From NCBI GenBank assembly GCA_023269675.1, contig JAHFSX010000013.1, positions 1-64,000 of the forward strand: DNA of 64,000 bases. Direction: 5' to 3'. Below, piece after piece: positions 34,477-43,750 of this stretch (position 1 is the first letter of the stretch; every line of letters starts with the position of its first letter). This stretch comes from Verrucomicrobiota bacterium. Its GTDB lineage: Bacteria > Verrucomicrobiota > Kiritimatiellia > RFP12 > UBA1067. The translations under genes were made by a program, and so were the position numbers. The notes under the pieces were generated by a model. The model made no database searches and had not been told where the DNA came from. It saw only the letters and a program-made list of their open reading frames with translations.

Positions 34477-35268
34477 TTACATCAACCGGCCGCCCGAAAT
34501 GTTGATCGACTGCCCCGTCAGGTAATCCGCCGCCGAGGAACAGAGGTAGACGGTCGTCCCCACCACATCTTCAATGCTGGCCAGGCGTCCCAGCGGAATC
34601 TTGGCGGTGAAGCGCTTCACCACGTCCGCGCGCTCCTGCTTCAGGTTCTCGATGTAGTTCGAGGACATGAACGTCCACACGCCGGTGTTGTCCGTGATGC
34701 CGGGGCAGACGCAGTTCACATTGATGTTGTCCTTCGCAAACTCGTGCGCCAGCGCCTGCGTAAACGTGATGATGGCGCCCTTGGCCGCGCTGTAGTGGCT
34801 CAGCAGGGCCGACCCCATCTTGCCCGACTGCGACGAGAAGTTCACGATCTTGCCGTACTTGGCGCTCTTCATGTAAGGCACGACGTGCTTGATGAAAAAG
34901 AAGGGGCCCTTGCAGTTCACCGCGAACACGAAGTCCCACTGCTTCTCCGTGATCTCTTCGATCGGGCTCTGGCCCGCCACGCCCGCGACGTTCACGAGAA
35001 TGTCGATCACGTTGGTGAAGCGCGCGGCCGCGCCGGCCACCACCGCCTGAACCTGCGCCTCGCTGGTCACATCCGCGGCCAGTCCGGCCACATCGTATCC
35101 GGCGGCGGTGAACTCCGCGACCGTGGCGTCAACCGCGTCCTGCTTGAGATCCGTGATGTACACGCGCGCGCCGCACTGCGCCAGCCCCTGGGCGATGCTC
35201 TTGCCGATCGCGCCCGCCGCACCGTTCACCAGCGCCGTCTTGCCCTTGAAATCCAAAAAGTTCTGCAT
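34477..35268 (-). CDS. Short-chain dehydrogenase/reductase
   Basis: A 263-residue classical SDR. The cofactor motif NGAAGAIG lies at about 15-22, the catalytic residues are Ser145 or Ser146, Tyr159 and Lys163 (YSAAK), and SINISGGRLM closes the chain. The cofactor loop ends with Asp40 (YITD), which favours NAD over NADP. It is the first gene of the minus-strand set that continues with DeoC, the zinc dehydrogenase and a second SDR. A terminator lies between it and the SMP-30-like gene upstream, so it likely has its own promoter in the gap at 35269-35390. Confidence 0.9.
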   Translation of the reverse strand: MQNFLDFKGKTALVNGAAGAIGKSIAQGLAQCGARVYITDLKQDAVDATVAEFTAAGYDVAGLAADVTSEAQVQAVVAGAAARFTNVIDILVNVAGVAGQSPIEEITEKQWDFVFAVNCKGPFFFIKHVVPYMKSAKYGKIVNFSSQSGKMGSALLSHYSAAKGAIITFTQALAHEFAKDNINVNCVCPGITDNTGVWTFMSSNYIENLKQERADVVKRFTAKIPLGRLASIEDVVGTTVYLCSSAADYLTGQSINISGGRLM

Positions 35269-35302
35269 TTTCCGTTATCCTGTACTCTAGACTTTCATTC
35301 CG

Positions 35303-35378
35303 GTAGGGACGGTTCCCCGAACCGTCCGCCGGTCCTGAGCCTTGCCGAAGGGCGGACGCCTCGGGGAGGCGCCCCCAC
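35303..35378. repeat. REP pair upstream of the SDR gene
   Basis: GTAGGGACGGTTCCCCGAAC with its stem partner, then 20 bases, then GGACGCCTCGGGGAGGCG and a degenerate CCCCCAC foot. This is the same pair of palindromes as at 21757-21808, in the other order. Confidence 0.78.
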
Positions 35379-35394
35379 CCAGAATCAGACTGTT

Positions 35395-35428
35395 TAAAAA
35401 TTGGCGGGGCGGGCCCAAACCCGCCCCG
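35395..35428 (-). terminator. Rho-independent terminator of the SMP-30-like gene
   Basis: On the minus strand CGGGGCGGG pairs perfectly with CCCGCCCCG (9 bp, 35428 to 35405) and is followed by CCAATTTTT. It lies about 50 bp after the stop at 35477, so it should end that transcript before the SDR gene. Confidence 0.75.
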
Positions 35429-35476
35429 AGAAAACCCTAATGCCGGACCGTCTCACCGGCCCGGCCGCGCCGTCCC

Positions 35477-36604
35477 TTAACGGAACAGGTTCAGAAAGGA
35501 GAACCCCGACGGTTCCAGATTCATCACGCTCAGCGTGTGCATCGGGTCGTTCTTGGAGTTCTTGAGGCCCGGGAAGGACATGTCGAAGTTCACGACGAGG
35601 AGCTTGTCGCCCCATACCATCGGCTCGCAGGGCTGGTCCAGCAGGCCGTCCTTGCCGCAGGTGTCGTCGTTCATCCACAAGGTGCCCAGCTTGCCCGCCT
35701 TGATGTCCCAGCAAAGGACCGCGTTACGCTCGGAGTCGGTCATGATGACCCAGTCCTTCTTGGCGTAATAGCAGATGCCGTCGCAGCACGGGAACACCTT
35801 GGGGTCGTTGATCAGCGTGGCCATCTTGTCGTAGGAGCCGTCGCTCCTCATCTTGATCACGTAGAAGTGCCCGTCGCCGAAGTTGCCGGTGTAGATGTTC
35901 CCGTTCTTGTCGAAGCACATGCCGTCCGCGCCCGCGGTATCCTTGCGGTGCTCCAGCGGCACGGTCTCGGTGATGCCGAGGCAGTACGGGTCGTTCCCGG
36001 CCTGCTCCTTGGGCAGCAGAAGGGCCGGACGCTCCTTGAACGCGCTGAACGGCACGCGGTACACCCCGCCCTGGTTCTTGCCCGCGACATCGAAGAAGGT
36101 GTCCGTGAAGTACACCGCGTTGCCGCGGATGCGCACCGCGTTGGCCAGCTTGATGTTCTCGACCACCGGCTCGATCTTCAGCGGCTCGCCGTCCTTGCCG
36201 ATCACCACGCGCATCACGCGCGACTTGTAGTTCTTGTCGAAGAAATACTGGTTGTCGCAATAGTAGAGGTTGCCGTCCTCATCGAACTCCATGCCCATCG
36301 GCGCGCCGCGCTTGGTGTCGGGATGCAGCAGGCCCGCCACGAAGACCGACCACTTGCCGCTCTTCTTGTCCATCTTCATGATGGTGCCGGCGTACGACTG
36401 GTCCACAAAGTTGGGCGCGGCCATAAAGATGTTTCCGGCCTTGTCCTGCGCCAGGCCGTCCGGCGTGTTGACATGATCCCCGAACTGCTTGAACAGCTTC
36501 GGACGGTTCTTCTCGTCCATCTTGACCGCGGCATCCGCAGCCATCACGCCCCACGCGGCCGTCGCAGCCGCGCCGGCCAGCACCCACATCGTCGCCTTGC
36601 TCAT
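35477..36604 (-). CDS. Exported SMP-30/gluconolactonase-like beta-propeller protein
   Basis: A 375-residue secreted protein. A signal peptide covers about 1-22 (WVLAGAAATAAWGVMAADAA). Propeller blades of the SMP-30/NHL type follow, with NTPDGLAQDKAGNIFMAAPN, MGMEFDEDGNLYYCDNQYF, GADGMCFDKNGNIYTGNFGD and VFPCCDGICYYAKKDWVIMT. Members of the family hydrolyse sugar lactones using a metal held by Glu, Asn and Asp in such blades, although some are simple binders. Neighbouring sugar dehydrogenases would produce lactones, which supports that role. GAAAGGGGAATG precedes the ATG. It is divergent from the DeoR-family gene and followed by a terminator. Confidence 0.82.
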   Translation of the reverse strand: MSKATMWVLAGAAATAAWGVMAADAAVKMDEKNRPKLFKQFGDHVNTPDGLAQDKAGNIFMAAPNFVDQSYAGTIMKMDKKSGKWSVFVAGLLHPDTKRGAPMGMEFDEDGNLYYCDNQYFFDKNYKSRVMRVVIGKDGEPLKIEPVVENIKLANAVRIRGNAVYFTDTFFDVAGKNQGGVYRVPFSAFKERPALLLPKEQAGNDPYCLGITETVPLEHRKDTAGADGMCFDKNGNIYTGNFGDGHFYVIKMRSDGSYDKMATLINDPKVFPCCDGICYYAKKDWVIMTDSERNAVLCWDIKAGKLGTLWMNDDTCGKDGLLDQPCEPMVWGDKLLVVNFDMSFPGLKNSKNDPMHTLSVMNLEPSGFSFLNLFR

Positions 36605-36747
36605 CGCATTCCCCTTTCGTTACACCTGCGGGCACGTCGTCACCGACGCCGCACCCGGCTTCCGCACCGCGCCTGACGCCCAAACGCCCCGCGCCCGAAA
36701 TTGAGCCGTACGATAACACGAATGCGCCGGCCTGACAATTCGGATTT

Positions 36748-36797
36748 TACTTTTGATGTTGCATTTCTTTTCGACTTGCTTTTTATTTACTTTCGTT
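36748..36797. promoter_or_regulatory. Three TACTTTCG-like direct repeats, candidate DeoR-family operator
   Basis: TACTTTTGAT (36748), TTCTTTTCGA (36765) and TACTTTCGTT (36788) lie in the same orientation, starts 17 and 23 bases apart, in the AT-rich gap between the SMP-30-like gene and the DeoR-family gene. DeoR-type repressors often bind multiple direct repeats of about this length. The assignment is by position and pattern only. Confidence 0.4.
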
Positions 36798-36842
36798 TTA
36801 AGGTCATAGGCGTTTTACGGACCTCGAGAGGAGCCGGCCGGT

Positions 36843-37595
36843 ATGACCAAAGCACGCGAGCGAAAAGCAAGAATCCTGGAGGCGCTGATGGAGCGGCCCA
36901 CCCTTTCCGTCGCCGAGCTGAGCCTGCGCTTCAACGTCTCGGAGGTCACCATCCGCACGGACCTGAAGGACCTCGCCGCGCAGGGGCTGATCCTGCGGCA
37001 GCACGGGGGCGGGCTGCCCACCTTCCACGCCAACGTGTCGGACCGCCAGCGCACGCGCATGGAGGAGAAGATCCGGATCGCGCGCGCCGCGGCGGAGCTG
37101 ATCGCCGACCGCGACGACGTGATGATCACGGCCGGCTCCACGACCTCGCTCATTCCCCGTTTCCTGCTGGGCCGCCAGGGCGTCAACATCGTCACCAACT
37201 CCACCCTGCTGCTGCCCTACGTCCGGAATAACGCGGGCCTGCAGGTCACCCTCACCGGCGGCGAGTTCCGCCCCGCGATCGAAGCCTTGACCGGCCCCGC
37301 CACCATCCGCGAGATCGGCCAGTTCCATGTCGCCAAAGCCTTCCTCGGCTCCGACGGCCTCACGACGGACAAGGGCCTCACCGCCGACAGCGCCGAGATC
37401 GCCGACGTCTGCCGCCGCATGTCCGAGCAGGCCCGCCAGACCATCGTCCTCGCCGACGCGTCGAAGCTCGGCCGCGCGGGCTTCGCCCACATCATGCCGG
37501 TCGCGCGCATCGACATCCTGATCACCGACACACAGGCCCCGGCGTCCGAAGTTTCCCTCCTGCGCAAAAAAGGCGTGGACGTCCGCCTCGTCTGA
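36843..37595 (+). CDS. DeoR/GlpR family transcriptional regulator
   Basis: A 250-residue repressor. The N-terminal DeoR helix-turn-helix (about 6-60) reads RKARILEALMERPTLSVAEL and then VSEVTIRTDLKDLAAQGLIL, with RQHGGG after it, as is typical. The rest is the DeoRC sensor fold, which binds phosphorylated sugars: VMITAGSTTSLIPRFL near 100, IVTNSTLLL near 117 and ASKLGRAGFA near 215. It is divergent from the SMP-30-like gene and next to the SDR/DeoC set, which are its likely targets. The ATG follows GAGAGGAGCC. Confidence 0.9.
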   Translation: MTKARERKARILEALMERPTLSVAELSLRFNVSEVTIRTDLKDLAAQGLILRQHGGGLPTFHANVSDRQRTRMEEKIRIARAAAELIADRDDVMITAGSTTSLIPRFLLGRQGVNIVTNSTLLLPYVRNNAGLQVTLTGGEFRPAIEALTGPATIREIGQFHVAKAFLGSDGLTTDKGLTADSAEIADVCRRMSEQARQTIVLADASKLGRAGFAHIMPVARIDILITDTQAPASEVSLLRKKGVDVRLV

Positions 37596-37606
37596 GCCGG
37601 AGGCCA

Positions 37607-37856
37607 GGTGCGATTCAGTTTCGTTGAAACTGAGCCGCACCCAGGAGAATTCAGGAGTTGGGATTGAGGAGTCGGAAGCGCAGAAGACCCTGAAAACAGG
37701 GCGTTCGACAAGGAGGAACCCTCCCGCGAACAACCGTCTCTTGAGGCCCTACGTTTGACCTCCTTTTGAAGACGCGAACACGGACTCTCGAGCAGGGTAC
37801 GAACACGTCCGCTGCCACGGCCTTGCAACTCCTAACTCCTAAATCCTAACTCCTCC
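37607..37856 (+). repeat. 250-bp dispersed repeat, copy 3
   Basis: Same orientation as the copy at 7841-8076. It has the head hairpin GGTGCGATTCAGTTTCG ... GCACC, the CCCTGAAAACAGGG hairpin, the CGAACACGGACTCTCGAG block, and a tail of CCTAACTCCTAAATCC-type words. The tail runs into TTTTTTTT, so the element as a whole could also end transcription of the DeoR-family gene. Confidence 0.8.
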
Positions 37857-37862
37857 TTTTTT

Positions 37863-37888
37863 TTGTGACACCCCTAAAAGGTTATGCT
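37863..37888 (+). promoter_or_regulatory. Possible promoter of the small lipoprotein gene
   Basis: TATGCT (37883-37888) is a fair -10 hexamer; TTGTGA (37863-37868) is a weak -35 with a short 14-bp spacer. It lies just upstream of the gene at 37915. The spacing makes this a tentative call. Confidence 0.3.
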
Positions 37889-37914
37889 AAAGTTTCCAAT
37901 CATTAGGAGAATTT

Positions 37915-38262
37915 ATGCGCATACACTCGCTCTGGTCCCTCGCCCTGGCCTGCACCGCCCTCTTGCTGTGGAACGGGTGCATCAGCTCGCGCGTCATCGA
38001 GAAATCCCGCGTGCCTGAAATCGTCATCGATGACTCCGGCGCGATCACCTTCAACAACCGGCGGCTGGAACCCGGCAAGATCGCGAACACGCTCAGGTCC
38101 GCCGGCATCGAGCGCACCCAGGAGGTCAACATCCTGATCCCGGACAAGCCCGACCGCGCGATCATGCGCACCGTGTCCGCCGAGCTGGTCCGCAGCGGCT
38201 ACACCCGCACCGTTTTCGTCAAAAACCGCAAAGCCTCAGCGGTCGTCCCGAAACCGCAGTGA
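37915..38262 (+). CDS. Small lipoprotein with an ExbD/TolR-like periplasmic domain
   Basis: A 115-residue lipoprotein. The signal peptide ends LLLWNGC with the lipid-bearing Cys at residue 22. The mature part, EIVIDDSGAITFNNRRLEPG then EVNILIPDKPDRAIMRTVSA, resembles the periplasmic domain of ExbD/TolR proteins, but without the membrane helix that carries their essential Asp. That similarity is my reading of the pattern and needs a profile search. AGGAG precedes the ATG. The stop overlaps the GTG start of the patatin gene by four bases, so the two are translationally coupled. Confidence 0.7.
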   Translation: MRIHSLWSLALACTALLLWNGCISSRVIEKSRVPEIVIDDSGAITFNNRRLEPGKIANTLRSAGIERTQEVNILIPDKPDRAIMRTVSAELVRSGYTRTVFVKNRKASAVVPKPQ

Positions 38263-39221
38263 GTATGCCGCCTACCCGCCACCCCCCGCACATGCTCGGT
38301 CTCGCGCTCGGCAGCGGGGGCGCGCGCTGCTGGGCGCACATCGGCGTCCTGCGCCGCCTCGGCGAGCTCGGCATCCGCCCCCAGTGCATCGCCGGCACGA
38401 GCGCCGGCGCGATCGCCGCCGCCCTCTACGCCTCCGACAGCGTCGAAACCATGGAGGAGCTGGCCGCCCACCTCGACTGGAAACAGGTGGCCCAGCTCTT
38501 TCTCGAGGTGAACTTCCCGCGCTCCGGCCTCCTGACCGGCAAGAACTTCATGCAGATGCTGAAAAGCATCATCCCCGTGCATGCCGTCGCCAGCCTCCGC
38601 ATCCCCTACGCCGCCGTCGCCACCGACCTCGAAGCCGAAAAGGAGGTCGTCCTCAAGTCGGGCAACCTGTTCGACGCGATCCGCGCCAGCATCGGCATCC
38701 CCGGCATCTTCACCCCCGCCCGCCTCAACGGCAGGCACCTCGTCGACGGCGGGCTCGTCAACCCCCTGCCCGTCTCCGTCTGCCGCTCCATGGGGGCGGA
38801 TCTCGTGATCGCCGTCGACGTCAACCTGCGCTCCGCCGCCCAGAAACGCAAAACCGTCCAAAAGCCGCAACCCTCGGAGCCGCCCCCGCGCATCGCCCAG
38901 CTGGTCGCCTCCCTGAGCGGCCTGTTGTCGCAGTGGACGGGACCGGCGGCGAGCCCCTCCCGCCGCTGGATCGCTCCGCCCAAGAACGAGGCCGACCCGC
39001 TCTCGATCTTCGACGTGCTCACCCGCTCGTTCCGCCTGATCGAAAACCAGATCACCCTCCGCGAACTCGCCCTCAACCCGCCGGACATCCTCATCCAGCC
39101 CGAGGTCGGCGACATCATGACGCTCGAGTTCCACCGCGGCCCCGAGGCCATCGCCGCCGGCATCCGCGCCGTCGACGAGGCCCTGCCCCGCCTCAAGGCC
39201 CTTCTCCCCCTTGCGCGTTGA
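38259..39221 (+). CDS. Patatin-like phospholipase, RssA/NTE type
   Basis: A 320-residue serine acyl hydrolase. The oxyanion loop GSGGAR is at residues 18-23, the nucleophile Ser48 sits in GTSAG, and the catalytic Asp is in LVDGGLVNPLPV near residue 164. This Ser-Asp dyad is complete, so it should be active on lipid esters. The C-terminal 120 residues lack a clear domain. The start is GTG at 38259, overlapping the previous stop (GTGA); ATG at 38265 is the alternative. Coupling to a small lipoprotein suggests envelope lipid turnover, but the substrate is unknown. Confidence 0.92.
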   Translation: MSMPPTRHPPHMLGLALGSGGARCWAHIGVLRRLGELGIRPQCIAGTSAGAIAAALYASDSVETMEELAAHLDWKQVAQLFLEVNFPRSGLLTGKNFMQMLKSIIPVHAVASLRIPYAAVATDLEAEKEVVLKSGNLFDAIRASIGIPGIFTPARLNGRHLVDGGLVNPLPVSVCRSMGADLVIAVDVNLRSAAQKRKTVQKPQPSEPPPRIAQLVASLSGLLSQWTGPAASPSRRWIAPPKNEADPLSIFDVLTRSFRLIENQITLRELALNPPDILIQPEVGDIMTLEFHRGPEAIAAGIRAVDEALPRLKALLPLAR

Positions 39222-39277
39222 GCGTTCAGCGTTGAACGTTCAATGTTGAAAGTTGTTCTTCCCGTAAACAAAATTGA

Positions 39278-41656
<2,379 letters not shown>

Positions 41657-41663
41657 GGCGGGA

Positions 41664-41834
41664 GCGCCAAACGGCAGGGACGCCTCCCCGAGGCGTCCGC
41701 AGGGCATGGCGCGCACGGACCGGCGGACGGTTCGGGGAACCGTCCCTACCGGAAAACGGACATCCCCTGAGAAATGTCCCTCCCGTCAAAGCGCCAAACG
41801 GCAGGGACGCCTCCCCGAGGCGTCCGCAGGGCAT
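41664..41834. repeat. REP cluster with a 44-bp direct duplication
   Basis: Three palindromes lie here: GCAGGGACGCCTCCCCGAGG-type at 41674 and 41801, and GGACGGTTCGGGGAACCGTC at about 41724. The block around the first and third, starting GCGCCAAACGG and ending CGCAGGGCAT, is repeated identically at 41664-41707 and 41791-41834. The GTAG foot is GCAG in both of those copies. Confidence 0.8.
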
Positions 41835-41894
41835 CGGGCATTGACTTTTCCCCGCCATCCCCGCTACCATCCGCACCTACCAAGGAGACGCCCC

Positions 41895-42758
41895 ATGATC
41901 ATGCAGGAACAGCATACCGACAACCAGGCCGACCAAGAGGATGACAAATTCGCGCGCGCTTATCTGGCGCTTGTCCACCGCGGCCTGCAGCAGAAGCGCG
42001 CCACGCCCGTCGTCAAGCGCAAGGAGTCGGAGGCCCATTACGTCGACGCGCTCGAAGCCGCGACCGACGAGCACGCCTACGAGCTGCTCGTGCAGGCGGT
42101 CGACACCGACCCCGGCAACGCCGCCGCGCTGCGCGAGCTGAAGGACTATTTCGACCTGACGCTGGAAGAGGACCTTCTGGCCACGCGCGGGATCGTCGCG
42201 ATCGCCGAGAAAAGGCTCGGCAAAAAGGGCTTCACGGACAATGCCGGGCACTTCTGGAGCTTTCTTGAAACGCGCCCCTACATGCAGGCGCGGGCGGATC
42301 TCGCCAACCTGCTTTACGAGGCGGACATGACCGATGAGGCCATTGCCGAGTGGGAGGCCCTCCTGGCGCTCAACCCGAACGACGACCAGGGCGCCCGCCA
42401 CTTTCTGATCGCGACGTGCCTGGAGTACGGACACTTGGACAAGGCCCGCGCGCTCTTTGACCGATTCCCTAACGAAGCCGGAGAAGGCGCCCTTTTCGTG
42501 TGGTGCGGCGTGCTGGAACGCCTGCTGCTGCAGGACGATGCCGGCGCCGCAGCGGCCCTCGCCGTTGCCCGCACCGTCAACGGGTTTGCGGAGGCCTATC
42601 TGCTGGGGCACCGTCAGCTTCCCAAGGAGCTCCCGGATGCCTATACGCCGGGCAGCCGCGAGGAGGCGTCCTTTTACGCCCCGATCCTGTGTCAGACGTG
42701 GAGCGCCCACCCCGCCGCCGTCAAATGGCTCGAAGCCCAGCCCAAAGCCCGCAAGTAA
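41895..42758 (+). CDS. TPR-containing cytoplasmic protein
   Basis: A 287-residue soluble protein without signal peptide. AAGGAG at good distance supports the ATG at 41895 over the longer frame, which would run through REP sequence. After a charged N-terminus (MIMQEQHTDNQADQEDD) the chain is helical with TPR-like repeats, for example DTDPGNAAALRELKDYFDLT near 75-95 and DEAIAEWEALLALNPNDDQG near 150-170. The layout, with one compact set of repeats and an acidic N-terminus, resembles ST7-like tetratricopeptide proteins, which I suggest only loosely. It is followed after 9 bp by a sugar isomerase-like gene. Confidence 0.8.
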   Translation: MIMQEQHTDNQADQEDDKFARAYLALVHRGLQQKRATPVVKRKESEAHYVDALEAATDEHAYELLVQAVDTDPGNAAALRELKDYFDLTLEEDLLATRGIVAIAEKRLGKKGFTDNAGHFWSFLETRPYMQARADLANLLYEADMTDEAIAEWEALLALNPNDDQGARHFLIATCLEYGHLDKARALFDRFPNEAGEGALFVWCGVLERLLLQDDAGAAAALAVARTVNGFAEAYLLGHRQLPKELPDAYTPGSREEASFYAPILCQTWSAHPAAVKWLEAQPKARK

Positions 42759-42767
42759 GGTCACCCG

Positions 42768-43712
42768 ATGAGCAACCTGACGTCCCGCCGCACGTTTCTG
42801 GCGACCGCCGCCATCGGCTCCTGCGCCCTGACGCTGCCGGGCCCGGCGGCCGCCGAGCCCGCCCGGCCCGCAGCCGCCGGGGGCTTCCGCTATTCCCTCA
42901 ACACCGGCACGCTCCGCGGCTACAAGCTGCCGCTCGCCGAACAGATCGACCTTGCCGCCCAGGCGGGCTATGCCGGGATCGAGCCGTGGATCGCCGACCT
43001 CGCGAAGGCCGCGGAGTCCGGCGGCGCGCTCAAGGACCTCGGCCGGCGCTGCGCGGACGCGGGCCTCGCCGTCATCAGCGCCATCGGCTTCGCGGCCTGG
43101 GCGGTCAACGACGACGGCGCGCGCGCGAAGGGGCTCGAGCAGATGCGGCGCGACATGGATCTCGTCCTGCAGCTGGGCGGCACGCACATCGCCGCCCCGC
43201 CGGCCGGCGTGAACCAGGCCGGCGCGACGCTCGACCTCGACCGCGCGGCGGAGCGCTACCGCGCCGTGCTGGAACTCGGCCACTCCATGGGCGTGGTCCC
43301 GCAGCTCGAATTCTGGGGCGCCTCCGCCAACCTCAGCCGGCTGGACCAGTGCCTCTACGTCGCCGCCCGCGCCGGGCACCCCGACGCCTGCGTGCTGGCC
43401 GACGCCTTCCACCTGTACAAGGGCGGCAGCGACCCGGCCGCGCTGCGGCTGCTCGGGCGCTGCGGCGCCTACAGCTTCCACATGAACGACTACCCCGCCC
43501 AGCCGCCGCGCGAGACGGTCAAGGACTCCGACCGCATCTGGCCGGGCGACGGCGTCGCGCCGCTGCGCGACATCCTGCAGGCGTTCGCGGACAACCGCGC
43601 CGAGGTCTGGCTCTCCGTCGAGGTGTTCAACGCCGAGTACTGGAAACGCCCGCCCGCCGAGACCGCCCGCACCGGCCTCGCGAAAATGCGGGCCGTCGCC
43701 GCCCGCACCTGA
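42768..43712 (+). CDS. Tat-exported sugar phosphate isomerase/epimerase-like TIM barrel
   Basis: A 314-residue member of the xylose-isomerase-like TIM-barrel superfamily. The N-terminus has the twin-arginine motif SRRTFLATAA (residues 6-15), so a folded, metal-loaded enzyme is probably exported. Barrel phrases are FRYSLNTGTLRGYKLPLAEQ, GTHIAAPPAG near 145, PQLEFWGAS near 180 and LADAFHLYKGG near 210; the Glu, Asp and His in the last two normally bind the metal. It may epimerise or isomerise a keto-sugar made by the exported oxidoreductases encoded elsewhere in the window. It is 9 bp after the TPR gene and converges on the discoidin-like gene. Confidence 0.87.
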   Translation: MSNLTSRRTFLATAAIGSCALTLPGPAAAEPARPAAAGGFRYSLNTGTLRGYKLPLAEQIDLAAQAGYAGIEPWIADLAKAAESGGALKDLGRRCADAGLAVISAIGFAAWAVNDDGARAKGLEQMRRDMDLVLQLGGTHIAAPPAGVNQAGATLDLDRAAERYRAVLELGHSMGVVPQLEFWGASANLSRLDQCLYVAARAGHPDACVLADAFHLYKGGSDPAALRLLGRCGAYSFHMNDYPAQPPRETVKDSDRIWPGDGVAPLRDILQAFADNRAEVWLSVEVFNAEYWKRPPAETARTGLAKMRAVAART

Positions 43713-43750
43713 CCCCCGCGGGGGCCGGCGCGAAGCCAGCCGGCGCCGCC

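Larger units (their letters stand above)
37596..37914. other. Intergenic region mostly filled by the dispersed repeat
   Basis: A 319-bp gap. It consists of the third copy of the 250-bp repeat (37607-37856), which starts 11 bp after the DeoR-family stop, then a run of T residues and an AT-rich stretch that probably contains the promoter of the small lipoprotein gene. Confidence 0.65.

Noticed and set aside
43713-43750. Rho-independent terminator between the convergent isomerase and discoidin-like genes
   Set aside because: GCCGGCGC can pair with a nearby copy, but there is no T run on either side, so it cannot be called.
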